DNA of 19,444 nucleotides from CAWGCE01 sp964480915 (GCA_964480915.1 CAYZRS010000083.1:1-19444), one strand, 5' to 3'; numbered from the stretch's first letter, positions 1 through 8,129 are shown. Translations and numbers: made by a program. Notes: a model not told the origin generated them from the letters alone.

Positions 1-92
1 AGGTGCTGCGAATTCCGCCCGACGACCAGTTCTTGTTTTGTTTTGACTGAGGATACGATTGCCGTTACCAAAGAGAACCTAGGAGCGATACC
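1..92 (+). other. Window edge, possible tail of an upstream gene
   Basis: Reading frame 3 is open from the window edge to a TGA at 48-50 and would end in residues IPPDDQFLFCFD. This could be the C-terminus of a gene lying outside the window, but 15 codons prove nothing. The rest of the stretch holds the Shine-Dalgarno AGGAG at 81-85 of the next gene. I see no clear promoter here; a TTGACT at 43-48 has no good -10 partner. Confidence 0.25.
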
Positions 93-308
93 ATGAATCA
101 ACAGAAAATCGGTGCGTGGACCATGGGGCTGGGACAGTTGCTGCTGTTTGCAATCGCAGTCTTCTGCTTTGTCGATGTGTCTGGGTTGTCAGGGAGAGGC
201 GAGTTGTTGATGCCGCTTTCGGGGTATCTCACCGGGATATTTACGGGCGTGGTGATGCAGTTTGTGGGAGCCGCTATTCCGAACATGACATTCTCTGCGG
301 AAATTTAA
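93..308 (+). CDS. Small two-helix membrane protein, function unknown
   Basis: This encodes 71 residues. The ATG is supported by AGGAG at 81-85, seven bases upstream. Two hydrophobic stretches, about residues 8-28 and 39-60, are joined by a short loop containing GLSGRGE, so it should be a small integral membrane protein. I recognise no family and no catalytic motif. It lies 46 bp before the secreted amidohydrolase on the same strand, so the two may share a transcript. The small size leaves some doubt, but the good ribosome site, the position and the coherent membrane composition argue for a real gene. Confidence 0.6.
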   Translation: MNQQKIGAWTMGLGQLLLFAIAVFCFVDVSGLSGRGELLMPLSGYLTGIFTGVVMQFVGAAIPNMTFSAEI

Positions 309-354
309 CGTTTTGCGGGACTCCCAACCCAAGCAATCAATTAAGGAAAGCTAG

Positions 355-1680
355 ATGCTCTCGTCCCAGGTTTGCTGGAAATGGTGTTGCGGCCGTTTGC
401 TGTTTGTCACTGGCGTGATGGTCGGTCTGTTGCTCGCCAGCCGAGCGGACGCTCAAGTAGCGTTTAAAGACGTCCATGTCATTCCGATGACGGATACGAC
501 GGTGTTGGAACATCAGACCGTGCTGGTGAAAGACCATCAGATCGAATCGATCTCGGACGCCAACACAACTCGCATTCCCGACGGTTACACGACGGTCGAC
601 GGAGAAGGGACGGCTTACTTAATGCCGGGCATGATGAACGCTCATGCACATCTGCCCGGACCGCAAGGGCTCGAAATGCCGCTGCGGGACTACATGCTGA
701 TGCAAGTTGCGGCGGGCGTTACTTCACTGCGCGTCATGCGCTATGAAGAGGACCATTTAGCATTGCGCAAACAAACGGTCGATGAAGCATGGGTGGCCCC
801 TCGACTCTACTTAACAGCTCCAGCGATTCGCAAGGACGATGGAATTGATTACGTGTCCGATCCAGAATCGCTGCTCACGTCCTATCAGAAACTCGGCTAT
901 GACCACATTAAGTATCTGAATGGGCTCGATTCGGCGACGCATGAAGTGCTGGTCGTTGCCGCTAACCGAGTTGGTCTACCATTCGCAGGGCATCTGCCGC
1001 CGCATATCGATTTGCAGAATACGATCCGAGCACGCCAGCGAGGGATCGAACATTTTCACGGGTATACGAAGCTCTTGATCGATCAAGAGCTTGATGAGCT
1101 GAAGACCCTGATTCGCGAATCAGAACAGAATCGAGTTTTCAATTGTCCGACCGCTGATTGGTATCACGTGCAAAAACGCTTGCCAGCGACATTGCTCGAT
1201 CGTAAAGGACTGGAGTTTCTGCCTGTGGCTTTGGTCGATTCTTGGAAATTGTGGTTGCAAGAAGCGCAGGCGAAGGAGCCGAACCTCACCAATGGGCGGG
1301 AGGTCTTATTGAAGATGTTTGCCGCTGCTGGTGCCCAGCACATGCTACTGGGCTGGGACGATGGTCGATTCATGATTCCCGGTTTTGGCGTGACCTCTGA
1401 AATGGAACATTTTTCGCGAGCCGGTTTTTCGCATGCCGATATCTTGAAATTCGTGACCGTCAACGGCGCGGCGTTTTATGATGCAGGCGATCAATTCGGC
1501 AGTCTTCAGCCAGGGTTGCGGGCCGATGCGGTGCTGCTCGGCTCGAATCCGCTGGACGACCTCGATGCGCTCAATCGTATCCAAGGCGTGATGGTGAACG
1601 GGAAATGGTATTCACAAGAGTTCTTGGCTCAATCGCTGGCGAAGCTGAAGCCGTCGGTGGCGATGGCGGGTCCGCAATAA
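355..1680 (+). CDS. Secreted amidohydrolase, imidazolonepropionase-like
   Basis: The 441-residue protein belongs to the metal-dependent amidohydrolase superfamily. Residues 1-33 look like a signal peptide: a basic patch, a hydrophobic core at about 15-28, then ASRADA before the mature start. The metal ligands can be followed: HAH at 97-99 in the motif PGMMNAHAH, Lys186 in YDHIKYLNG as the likely carbamylated lysine, His213 in FAGH, His233 in IEHFHG, and the acidic Asp335/Asp336 in LLGWDDGR. The C-terminal GLRADAVLLGSNPLDDL and VMVNGKW are the usual small beta domain. Relatives hydrolyse cyclic amides or dipeptides, but the substrate cannot be read from sequence. It probably acts in the periplasm. 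AAGGAAAG at 343-350 serves as ribosome site. Confidence 0.9.
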   Translation: MLSSQVCWKWCCGRLLFVTGVMVGLLLASRADAQVAFKDVHVIPMTDTTVLEHQTVLVKDHQIESISDANTTRIPDGYTTVDGEGTAYLMPGMMNAHAHLPGPQGLEMPLRDYMLMQVAAGVTSLRVMRYEEDHLALRKQTVDEAWVAPRLYLTAPAIRKDDGIDYVSDPESLLTSYQKLGYDHIKYLNGLDSATHEVLVVAANRVGLPFAGHLPPHIDLQNTIRARQRGIEHFHGYTKLLIDQELDELKTLIRESEQNRVFNCPTADWYHVQKRLPATLLDRKGLEFLPVALVDSWKLWLQEAQAKEPNLTNGREVLLKMFAAAGAQHMLLGWDDGRFMIPGFGVTSEMEHFSRAGFSHADILKFVTVNGAAFYDAGDQFGSLQPGLRADAVLLGSNPLDDLDALNRIQGVMVNGKWYSQEFLAQSLAKLKPSVAMAGPQ

Positions 1681-1717
1681 GTATGGGCGCGCTCTTGTCG
1701 TCTTGAGAGTTTGAGCC

Positions 1718-2209
1718 ATGAAGTTAGTGACTGGTCGATTAGAGCTGATCCTGCAAACTCCGGCTGAAGTGCTCGAGTGGGTACAGACGCTGCCGCCCGA
1801 AGTTCGTGGCGAAATATCGGACCTGTGGCTCGAGCGGGTGAGGCAGGCGTCGGAACCTGACCCGTGGTGTTGCGGATTCACAGTACGGGATCCGGCAGCG
1901 GGTGACTCCATCGGCTCTTGTGGATTCAAAGGTCCCCCTGACGAAGTCGGAGCCGTTGAGATCGCCTACGGAATCGACGAACCATACCGCTCCCAAGGTT
2001 ATGCAACGGAATCCGCGCGGTCATTGGTAGAGTTCGCGGCCAGCGTTGAGGAAGTGAATTTCATCTTGGCTCATACCAAGCCTGACAACGCGGCTTCCGA
2101 GCGAGTGCTTACAAAACTTGGCTTTCGGAGGATCGGTGAATTCGACGACCCGGACGACGGGCCAGTAAATCGATGGGAGTTCCCTGCTGGCACAAAGGAG
2201 GGCTCGTAG
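1718..2209 (+). CDS. GNAT-family N-acetyltransferase, RimJ/RimL type
   Basis: This is a 163-residue GNAT protein, the usual length for a stand-alone domain. The acetyl-CoA binding motif A is visible as YRSQGYATE at about 90-98 (the Q/R-x-x-G-x-G/A element with Ala in the last place). The late motif DNAASERVLTKLGFRRIGE at about 123-141 is typical of the RimJ/RimL group that acetylates N-termini, amino sugars or small amines. Such enzymes use acetyl-CoA in the cytoplasm; the acceptor is unknown. It begins 37 bp after the amidohydrolase stop on the same strand and may be co-transcribed. The ribosome site is weak. Confidence 0.88.
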   Translation: MKLVTGRLELILQTPAEVLEWVQTLPPEVRGEISDLWLERVRQASEPDPWCCGFTVRDPAAGDSIGSCGFKGPPDEVGAVEIAYGIDEPYRSQGYATESARSLVEFAASVEEVNFILAHTKPDNAASERVLTKLGFRRIGEFDDPDDGPVNRWEFPAGTKEGS

Positions 2210-2262
2210 CAGACCGTCATCCTGTGGAAACAGCTTGAAGAATAGTCTGCGGTGACTCTGAA

Positions 2263-2291
2263 TTGACATCCTGGAGTACTAGGCGTACGCT
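2263..2291 (+). promoter_or_regulatory. Candidate promoter giving a leaderless mRNA
   Basis: A perfect TTGACA at 2263-2268 is followed, after a 17-bp spacer, by TACGCT at 2286-2291 (3 of 6 matches to TATAAT). Transcription would start at about 2298, which is exactly the ATG of the next gene, and no Shine-Dalgarno lies at a usable distance. The -10 is poor, so this is tentative. Confidence 0.3.
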
Positions 2292-2297
2292 TCCAAT

Positions 2298-2720
2298 ATG
2301 AACGCGCTACGATTCTTCGCAGTTGCAATTTCTTGCCTGATGTTCGGGATACCGAACTGTGCGTTCTCTGCGTGTTGTTGCACTCTTCGCGGCGACGACG
2401 CAGGTTGCTGCTCCTCCGTTCCTGCAGACCTCACGTGCAGTTGCTGCTGTGGCGTTGCAGATGAGCTTACGGAATCATGTTGTGAGCCGGCTTCCGGAGA
2501 AGATTGTCATCCGGATTGTAAGTGCGCGGCCCGTTCCTCGACGGATGCGGTGCTATCTTCCGATGCGGAAACCCGAGATGCTGATTCGCAGGTCACTGGG
2601 CAGTTTGACACGCCCTACCTGCGTTTGATTCAAGACAGCTCTTTTCTCAGCCGCCCTGTCGATTGGCCGCCCGACGGGCACAATCGACGGCAAGCGACTT
2701 TGTGCGTTTGGCGGAAATAA
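2298..2720 (+). CDS. Secreted cysteine-rich protein, function unknown
   Basis: The 140-residue protein begins with a signal peptide (about residues 1-24, hydrophobic core FFAVAISCLMFGI). Residues 21-76 are packed with cysteines in doublets and triplets: CCC at 26-28, CC at 37-38, C-x-CCC at 47-51, CC at 61-62, then Cys70, Cys74 and Cys76. There are 17 cysteines in all. The second half is acidic and Ser-rich, then ends in a tail with PPDGHNRRQATLCVWRK. The cysteines suggest metal binding or dense disulfides outside the cytoplasm; I recognise no named family. Another Cys-rich secreted gene follows 55 bp downstream. Which start is used is uncertain because no ribosome site is visible. Confidence 0.7.
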   Translation: MNALRFFAVAISCLMFGIPNCAFSACCCTLRGDDAGCCSSVPADLTCSCCCGVADELTESCCEPASGEDCHPDCKCAARSSTDAVLSSDAETRDADSQVTGQFDTPYLRLIQDSSFLSRPVDWPPDGHNRRQATLCVWRK

Positions 2721-2775
2721 TCTACCGACGGAAACTTTTGTTTTTTGAACAACAAATTTTCGTTTGGAGATTCTT

Positions 2776-2994
2776 ATGTTTACGAAGTTGTTACTCGGCC
2801 TTGCGCTGATGGGTGGACTGGCGGCTGCGCCGTTTGCGTTGGCTGCCTTCAATGGACCCCAGGCGCCCTGTTCGTGCTGTGGTGATGCGTGTACTTGCGA
2901 AGTCTGTACGTGCGATGCCAATGGCTGCGCTTGTCTCGACGGTGGGAAGTGCGAATGCACGCCTGCCTGTTGTGCCACATGCTGCGCTGAATAG
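2776..2994 (+). CDS. Secreted metallothionein-like cysteine-rich microprotein
   Basis: Starting at the ATG at 2776, which has GGAG at 2766-2769, the protein has 72 residues; a TTG four codons upstream is open but overlaps that ribosome site. A signal peptide (about residues 1-23, ending ALA) precedes a mature chain of about 49 residues. This contains 15 cysteines, mostly as C-x-C, CC and C-x-x-C: CSCCGD, CTCEVCTCD, CACLDGGKCEC and a final CCATCCAE. The pattern resembles metallothioneins, which bind Zn, Cu or Cd through thiolate clusters, but an exported version would act outside the cytoplasm. AT-rich DNA precedes it and a strong terminator follows, suggesting a short, well-expressed transcript. 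No homologous family is recognised for certain. Confidence 0.75.
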   Translation: MFTKLLLGLALMGGLAAAPFALAAFNGPQAPCSCCGDACTCEVCTCDANGCACLDGGKCECTPACCATCCAE

Positions 2995-3013
2995 GCGGAA
3001 GTGAAAATGATCG

Positions 3014-3045
3014 GGCCGCCCAGGCATGCGCTTGGGCGGCCTTTT
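3014..3045 (+). terminator. Intrinsic terminator after the Cys-rich gene
   Basis: A 9-bp perfect GC-rich stem (GGCCGCCCA at 3014-3022, TGGGCGGCC at 3033-3041) with a 10-nt loop is followed by TTTT at 3042-3045. It lies 19 bp after the Cys-rich stop codon. It may also help stop cstA transcription arriving from the other side, although the minus-side T-tract (TCATTTT) is weaker and set back. Confidence 0.88.
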
Positions 3046-3104
3046 CTTGTTGCTGCGACCTTGGCGATGACAAGCTAGAAACTCACCATGCGTATCCGTT
3101 GGCA

Positions 3105-4982
3105 TTAGCAGCTGCGGCCACCTGCGCTCGGAGGGACCGTGGTGAGTTCGGGAAGCGCTTCTTCCAAAACGCCTTTCGCCTTGGGCCAGATAAGTGCCGC
3201 TTCGATGATCATCCACATCTGCAGCGTTAGGATGCCGACGCCGAAAGTCGCCAGCAGCCGTTTATCTCCCGCATGCCACCAGCCTGATTCGGCGTTGAAG
3301 AGGTTCCAGAGCATTGCCCAGGCGGGCATGAGAAGCATCAGCAGCATGGGAGCAGCTGCAAAAAGGATCGGCTTATTGCGACGCCAAAGGTAGAAGACAG
3401 TCACCATGAAAGCGAGACCGGCCAACAGTTGATTGGTGGCGCCGAAGAGTGGCCAGAGGATGGCGCCTCCGCTCCCAGGCTTGTCTCCTGCAAAAATCGC
3501 CAGGGCGGCGGCCAGCACGAGCGCAAAGAGCGTCGCTAAATACTTGTTTGTAAGCGGCCGGATGTGGAGCGTACTTGCCAGCTCTTGAACGACATAACGC
3601 TGCAGCCGGGTCGCCGTGTCCAGCGTCGTGGCGGCGAAACTGGCGACCAGGACGGCGACGATGCCGATGGCCCATTCAAGCGGCAATCCGAGGGCGGCGA
3701 TAAAATTGGCTCCACCTTCGATGAATGCGCCGACTTTGGGTGCCAGTTTATTGAATGCAGCCCAGCCTTTTTGCGTGTCATAACGAGACTCCCAAGCGGC
3801 TCGACCAGCGATCGGTTGACCGTCGAATCCGACCGCGGCCACGTAGCGGTGCGTGTTGCCTTTCGCGACTCGATCGAATTTTCCCATCCCGACGCCAGCA
3901 CAACAGGCCAAAATCACGATGACCGCCAGGGCTCCTTCCAGCAGCATCGCCCCGTAACCGACATACTGCGCGTCGGTTTCACAAGAGAGTTGTTTGCTGG
4001 TCGTGCCGCTACTGACCAAGCAATGGAAACCGCTGATGGCGCCGCACGCGATCGTGATGAAGAGGAAAGGCCAGATCGGAGGTGCGTCGGCGGGAATGTT
4101 CGTCGCGATCATCGGAGCGCTGTTTGCCAACTGTGCCTCTCCGGTGACGCCAGCCACCAAGAGTCCCAAACACAATAGGCCCAAAGCCAGCATCAGTTGA
4201 TGGCTGTTGATGTAATCGCGTGGTTGGAGCAGCGTCCAGACCGGTAGCACCGACGCGACAAAACAGTAGGCCATCAAGATCAATGTCCACACGACCACCG
4301 TGTTCCCGACCATATCACCGGTGAGTGGAATGCCGAGCATCTGTGACAGATCGATCGGCAGGTAATTCACGCCGATCCAGATGCAGCCGTACATGATCAA
4401 CAGCGCACCGATCGACAGGCCGAGCAGTCCGGCCCCGTGTCGGTAGACACGGTAGCCGATGAAAACCGCCAGTGGGATTTCGATCCAGACCGATAGTACC
4501 GATTCGGGATAGAAAGCAAAGATGAGCGCGATGACCAAACCAAAGATCGCCAACACGATTGTCAACGCGAAAAAAAGAGTCAGCAAGAACAGCACACGGG
4601 CCCGTTTCGAGATCAACCGACCGGCGACTTGGCCCACCGTCTGTCCACGATTTCGTAGGCTGACAACCAAAGCGCCGAAATCGTGGACGGCTCCGATGAA
4701 GATGGACCCCAGGACGACCCACAATAGCGCGGGGAGCCAACCCCAGAAGACGGCCAGGGCGGGGCCCACGATCGGGCCGGTGCCGGCAATGCTGGTGAAA
4801 TGGTGGCCAAATATGACTTCTTTTTTCGTCGGTACAAAATCGACATCGTCGCGAAGTTGCTGGCTGGGGACGACTGCGTCAGGCTCCAACCCAAAGACAC
4901 GCCGAGCCAGCCAGCGACCGTACGTGTGGTAGGCCACGATAAAACCCACAAATGAAGCGGCAGCGATCAGCAGTGTATCCAT
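3105..4982 (-). CDS. cstA: CstA-type carbon starvation / peptide or pyruvate transporter
   Basis: With the start at 4982 the protein has 625 residues and begins MDTLLIAAASFVGFIVAYHT, as CstA proteins do. The frame stays open a further 79 codons upstream, but that extension overlaps the divergent trxB start and lacks membrane or family character. The signature HHFTSIAGTGPIVGPA lies at about residues 60-75, followed by many membrane helices (about 15 or more). HCLVSSGTTSKQLSCETDA, C-terminal of the middle, is also family-typical. CstA/BtsT proteins import pyruvate or peptides under carbon limitation, mostly by proton symport; the substrate here is not shown. It ends in GGRSC. It is divergent from trxB. 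Confidence 0.92.
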   Translation of the reverse strand: MDTLLIAAASFVGFIVAYHTYGRWLARRVFGLEPDAVVPSQQLRDDVDFVPTKKEVIFGHHFTSIAGTGPIVGPALAVFWGWLPALLWVVLGSIFIGAVHDFGALVVSLRNRGQTVGQVAGRLISKRARVLFLLTLFFALTIVLAIFGLVIALIFAFYPESVLSVWIEIPLAVFIGYRVYRHGAGLLGLSIGALLIMYGCIWIGVNYLPIDLSQMLGIPLTGDMVGNTVVVWTLILMAYCFVASVLPVWTLLQPRDYINSHQLMLALGLLCLGLLVAGVTGEAQLANSAPMIATNIPADAPPIWPFLFITIACGAISGFHCLVSSGTTSKQLSCETDAQYVGYGAMLLEGALAVIVILACCAGVGMGKFDRVAKGNTHRYVAAVGFDGQPIAGRAAWESRYDTQKGWAAFNKLAPKVGAFIEGGANFIAALGLPLEWAIGIVAVLVASFAATTLDTATRLQRYVVQELASTLHIRPLTNKYLATLFALVLAAALAIFAGDKPGSGGAILWPLFGATNQLLAGLAFMVTVFYLWRRNKPILFAAAPMLLMLLMPAWAMLWNLFNAESGWWHAGDKRLLATFGVGILTLQMWMIIEAALIWPKAKGVLEEALPELTTVPPSAGGRSC

Positions 4983-5196
4983 CGAGTTGATTCCAAGTTC
5001 GTGCAGAAACGATTTGGGCAGCGCGGACGGGACCATGTTTCTTGGCCCTGCGGCCATGATACACGGTAGCGACGGACGGTTCTGTAGCATGTCAGCCGAT
5101 AGACCACTCTCTGCCGCAGACCTATAATGCCTCCCTTCCAGAAACTGGGCGTGGCCGAGGCGGGTCAGCGCTGCGACGCGAGAAAGGACATTCGAC
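4983..5196. promoter_or_regulatory. Divergent intergenic region between cstA and trxB
   Basis: This 214-bp region sits between two divergently read genes and must hold promoters for both. On the plus side a good sigma-70-like promoter is visible (listed separately). On the minus side a TATCAT at 5061-5056 could be a -10 for cstA, but its -35 partner (CAGAAC) is poor. I see no convincing operator or riboswitch. Confidence 0.55.
5100..5128 (+). promoter_or_regulatory. Sigma-70-like promoter for trxB
   Basis: TAGACC at 5100-5105 (4 of 6 matches to TTGACA), a 17-bp spacer and a perfect TATAAT at 5123-5128. The start of transcription would fall near 5135, giving a leader of about 60 nt before trxB. 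Confidence 0.6.
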
Positions 5197-6258
5197 GTGC
5201 CTGAGAAAGTTGTGATCATTGGTAGTGGACCGGCCGGTTGGTCGGCGGCGATTTATGCGGCTCGAGCAAATCTCGATCCGCTGCTCTTCGAAGGAACCGT
5301 GAAACCGGAAATGATTCCTTTGGGGCAACTGGCGTTTACGACCGAGGTGGAAAATTACGCCGGCTTCCCTGCCGGTAATGTGCGAGCCTTCGTCGAATCG
5401 GCGGTCGACAAGGATCGGCATTGGAACCTTCCGCCGTCGCCCGCTGGTCACGAGAAGGATGGCCAGCCCCATTACGCCGTGCAAGGCGTCGAGTTGATGG
5501 AGCTGATGAAACAGCAGGCGCTCAACTTCGGTACGCGCGTCGTCGGTGACGATATCGTAGAAGTTGATTTCTCCGGAACGCCGCTGAAGGTGATGCCCGC
5601 TGCAGGAGAGCCGGTCGAGGCTCACACGGTGATCGTCGCAACGGGAGCTCGCGCGAATTACTTGGGCCTGGACTCGGAAGAAGAGTACAAGAACAAGGGA
5701 GTCAGCGCCTGTGCCGTTTGCGATGGTGCGCTGCCAATCTATCGCAGTAAGCCGCTCGCCGTCATCGGTGGTGGTGATTCGGCAGTGGAGGAGGCGACCT
5801 ATCTGGCCAATTTGAAAGATGCGGCCACGATCTACTTGGTGCACCGACGTGATCAGTTGCGGGCGTCCAAGATCATGGCCGATCGAGCCATCAACCATCC
5901 AAACATCGAGATGGTCTGGAATTCGGAAGTCTCGGAAGTCTTAGGCGATGGCAACATCGTGAATGGGCTGCGGCTAAAAAACACGCAAGACGATTCCGAG
6001 CGCATGTTGGAAGTGGGCGGTATGTTCGTCGCAATTGGACACACGCCGAATACCAGCTTCCTCTCTGGTCAGTTAGAGATGAATTCGAAAGGTTACATTC
6101 AGTGGACTCAGCCGTTCCGAACGGCGACGAGTGTGCCAGGCGTCTTCGCAGCTGGTGACGTGGCTGACGATTACTATCGACAGGCGATCACATCGGCCGG
6201 AACTGGTTGTATGGCGGCGCTCGATGCCGAACGTTTGCTGGCCGAATCGGGACACTAG
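5197..6258 (+). CDS. trxB: Thioredoxin reductase with extra loop in the FAD domain
   Basis: This 353-residue flavoprotein passes electrons from NADPH to thioredoxin. The GTG start has AGGA at 5185-5188. The FAD motif GSGPAGWSAAIYAARA is at 9-24, the redox pair CAVC at 172-175, the NADPH motif GGGDSAVEEA at 191-200 with HRRDQLRAS at 216-224, and the closing FAD motif GVFAAGDVADDYYRQA at 315-330. All catalytic parts are present. It is about 35 residues longer than the usual 310-320, and the surplus is at about residues 62-95 between GFPAGN and ELMELM, a charged and proline-containing segment. A promoter sits upstream and asnS follows after 64 bp. Confidence 0.95.
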   Translation: MPEKVVIIGSGPAGWSAAIYAARANLDPLLFEGTVKPEMIPLGQLAFTTEVENYAGFPAGNVRAFVESAVDKDRHWNLPPSPAGHEKDGQPHYAVQGVELMELMKQQALNFGTRVVGDDIVEVDFSGTPLKVMPAAGEPVEAHTVIVATGARANYLGLDSEEEYKNKGVSACAVCDGALPIYRSKPLAVIGGGDSAVEEATYLANLKDAATIYLVHRRDQLRASKIMADRAINHPNIEMVWNSEVSEVLGDGNIVNGLRLKNTQDDSERMLEVGGMFVAIGHTPNTSFLSGQLEMNSKGYIQWTQPFRTATSVPGVFAAGDVADDYYRQAITSAGTGCMAALDAERLLAESGH

Positions 6259-6322
6259 TCGATTTGCTTTCCCGCAGTTGGTGCCGCTTTTGCGGTACAC
6301 AGAAGATCAGGAATACCTAGAG

Positions 6323-7720
6323 ATGTCAGCAGACAAGATTTCGGTCCGCGAAGCTCGGAAAGATACTAGCATCGGCCGTACGGTCTGTGTCCAAGGATGG
6401 GTGCGGACTCGGCGTGATTCCAAAGGTGGTTTCAGTTTTATTGAAATCAACGACGGCAGTTGCTTTGACAATATTCAAGTCATCGCCGCCGACGCATTGC
6501 CGAATTACGAAGAGGAGGTCAAGCAGTTGACGGCCGGATGCAGTGTCTCCGTAGAGGGCGCTGTCACCGAATCGGGCGGCAAAGGACAGGCGACCGAAAT
6601 TCAGGCGACCGCGGTCGAGTGGGTCGGGAAGGCAGATCCGGAAACGTACCCGTTGCAGAAAAAACGACACTCGATGGAGAAGCTCCGCGAGTGGGCTCAT
6701 TTGCGTCCTCGAACCAATACGTTTGGCGCCGTGGCGCGAGTTCGCAACTGCATTTCGCGTTCGATCCACAACTTCTACCAAGAGGACGGTTTTCTCTACG
6801 TCAACACGCCGATCATCACCGCCAGCGACTGCGAAGGTGCCGGCGAGATGTTTCGAGTCACAACGCTGGATATGGAGAATGTGCCCTGCAAAGACGGCGC
6901 GGTCGATTTCGAAAAGGACTTCTTCGATCGGCCGTCGTACCTGACGGTGAGCGGACAGTTGAATGCGGAGATCTATGCCTGTGCCTTGGGCAAGGTCTAT
7001 ACGTTTGGCCCGACGTTTCGCGCAGAGAATTCCAACACCTCGCGTCACCTGGCCGAATTCTGGATGATCGAACCGGAAATGGCGTTCTATGATCTGAACG
7101 ACAACATGGACTTGGCCGAATCGTTCCTGCAGCGGATCGTCCGCGACGCGTTGGAATATTGCAGCGACGATCTCGAATTCTTCAACAAACGGATCGACGA
7201 TACGGTGTTGGCGACGTTGAGTAACGTTGTCGATTCGGGCTTTGTTCGCCTCCCTTACACCGAAGCGGTCGAAATCCTGGAAAAGTCGGGCAAGAAATTT
7301 GAATTCCCGGTCAGTTGGGGGAGTGATCTGCAGTCGGAACACGAGCGGTTCTTGACGGAGGAGCACTTCAAGTCTCCCGTGATCTTGTTTGACTATCCAC
7401 GAACGATCAAGCCGTTCTACATGCGTGTCAACGATGACGAGAAAACGGTCCGGGCGATGGACGTTTTGGTTCCCCGGGTGGGCGAAATCATCGGCGGCAG
7501 CCAGCGCGAGGAGCGATTGGACGTGTTGGAAATGCGAATGGGCGAACAAGATTTGAATCCGGCCGACTATTGGTGGTACACCGACCTGCGAAAGTATGGC
7601 ACGGTGCCACACGCAGGATTCGGCCTGGGGCTGGAGCGGGCTGTCCAATTCGTCACGGGGATGGCCAATATTCGTGACGTGATTCCGTTCCCGCGGACGC
7701 CCGGCAACGCCGAATTCTAA
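6323..7720 (+). CDS. asnS: Asparagine--tRNA ligase
   Basis: The 465-residue enzyme charges tRNA-Asn with asparagine. I chose the ATG at 6323 because the protein then begins with the anticodon-binding OB fold (VCVQGWVRTRRDSKGGFSF at about 21-39), with AGGAA at 6309-6313 upstream; the 64 extra codons before it overlap trxB. Class II motif 2 is FRAENSNTSRHLAEF at 232-246 and motif 3 GFGLGLER at 432-439. YLTVSGQLNAEIYA at 206-219 and GEIIGGSQREER at 387-398 are AsnRS/AspRS-typical, and the motif 2 loop and the C-terminus IPFPRTPGNAEF favour AsnRS. The length is normal. Its presence implies that Asn-tRNA is made directly rather than only by amidation of Asp-tRNA. Confidence 0.96.
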   Translation: MSADKISVREARKDTSIGRTVCVQGWVRTRRDSKGGFSFIEINDGSCFDNIQVIAADALPNYEEEVKQLTAGCSVSVEGAVTESGGKGQATEIQATAVEWVGKADPETYPLQKKRHSMEKLREWAHLRPRTNTFGAVARVRNCISRSIHNFYQEDGFLYVNTPIITASDCEGAGEMFRVTTLDMENVPCKDGAVDFEKDFFDRPSYLTVSGQLNAEIYACALGKVYTFGPTFRAENSNTSRHLAEFWMIEPEMAFYDLNDNMDLAESFLQRIVRDALEYCSDDLEFFNKRIDDTVLATLSNVVDSGFVRLPYTEAVEILEKSGKKFEFPVSWGSDLQSEHERFLTEEHFKSPVILFDYPRTIKPFYMRVNDDEKTVRAMDVLVPRVGEIIGGSQREERLDVLEMRMGEQDLNPADYWWYTDLRKYGTVPHAGFGLGLERAVQFVTGMANIRDVIPFPRTPGNAEF

Positions 7721-7787
7721 ATGGTCGCGGCCGCACTAACGTCCCTGCTTTCGCAGCCCTTCAATAGAAAATGACTGAGTCAACACG

Positions 7788-8129
7788 ATGAGCCTCGATC
7801 CTGAATTTACTCAAGAGAGTCACGCCGAAATTCGCGCGAAGCTGGACCGTGGCGAGGCGGTCCTGCTGGACGTCCGGGAGCAGGACGAGTGGGACGCTTC
7901 CCACCTGGCTCAGGCGTTTCTTGTACCGATCAGCGAACTGGCCAACCAGGCGACTCGTGAAGCGGCCCTGAACAAGATTCCAAAGGACAAGCCGGTCTAT
8001 TGCCACTGCTATCGTGGTGGCCGAGCCATGCAATGTGCTCAGTTTCTTAATCCGATGGGATACCAGATCGTGCCGATGGGGGACGACTACGAGAAGCTGG
8101 CTGTCAGCCTGTTTGACGAAGTCGTTTAG
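7788..8129 (+). CDS. Single-domain rhodanese (sulfurtransferase)
   Basis: This encodes 113 residues, one rhodanese domain. The conserved LLDVREQDEWDASHL at 26-40 is followed by the active-site loop C74-Y-R-G-G-R79, six residues as in GlpE-like single-domain rhodaneses. Cys74 would carry the persulfide, and Cys72 lies next to it. It would transfer sulfane sulfur from thiosulfate or a persulfide donor to cyanide or a protein thiol in the cytoplasm. It follows asnS by 67 bp on the same strand. The ribosome site is weak. A closely spaced redox gene (trxB) upstream fits thiol metabolism, but no direct link is shown. Confidence 0.9.
   Translation: MSLDPEFTQESHAEIRAKLDRGEAVLLDVREQDEWDASHLAQAFLVPISELANQATREAALNKIPKDKPVYCHCYRGGRAMQCAQFLNPMGYQIVPMGDDYEKLAVSLFDEVV

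Noticed and set aside
4983..5219. 79-codon N-terminal extension of cstA
   Set aside because: The CstA family begins at MDTLLIAAAS, and the extension would overlap the divergent trxB start.
5122..5898. 258-codon minus-strand open frame
   Set aside because: It is antisense to trxB and has no recognisable domain.
6326..7648. 440-codon minus-strand open frame
   Set aside because: It is the antisense shadow of asnS, which has all class II motifs; no domain is recognisable in it.
7771..7791. Six-residue open frame (MTESTR) overlapping the rhodanese start as ATGA
   Set aside because: It could be a translational-coupling leader peptide, but no ribosome site precedes it and such a short frame is common by chance.
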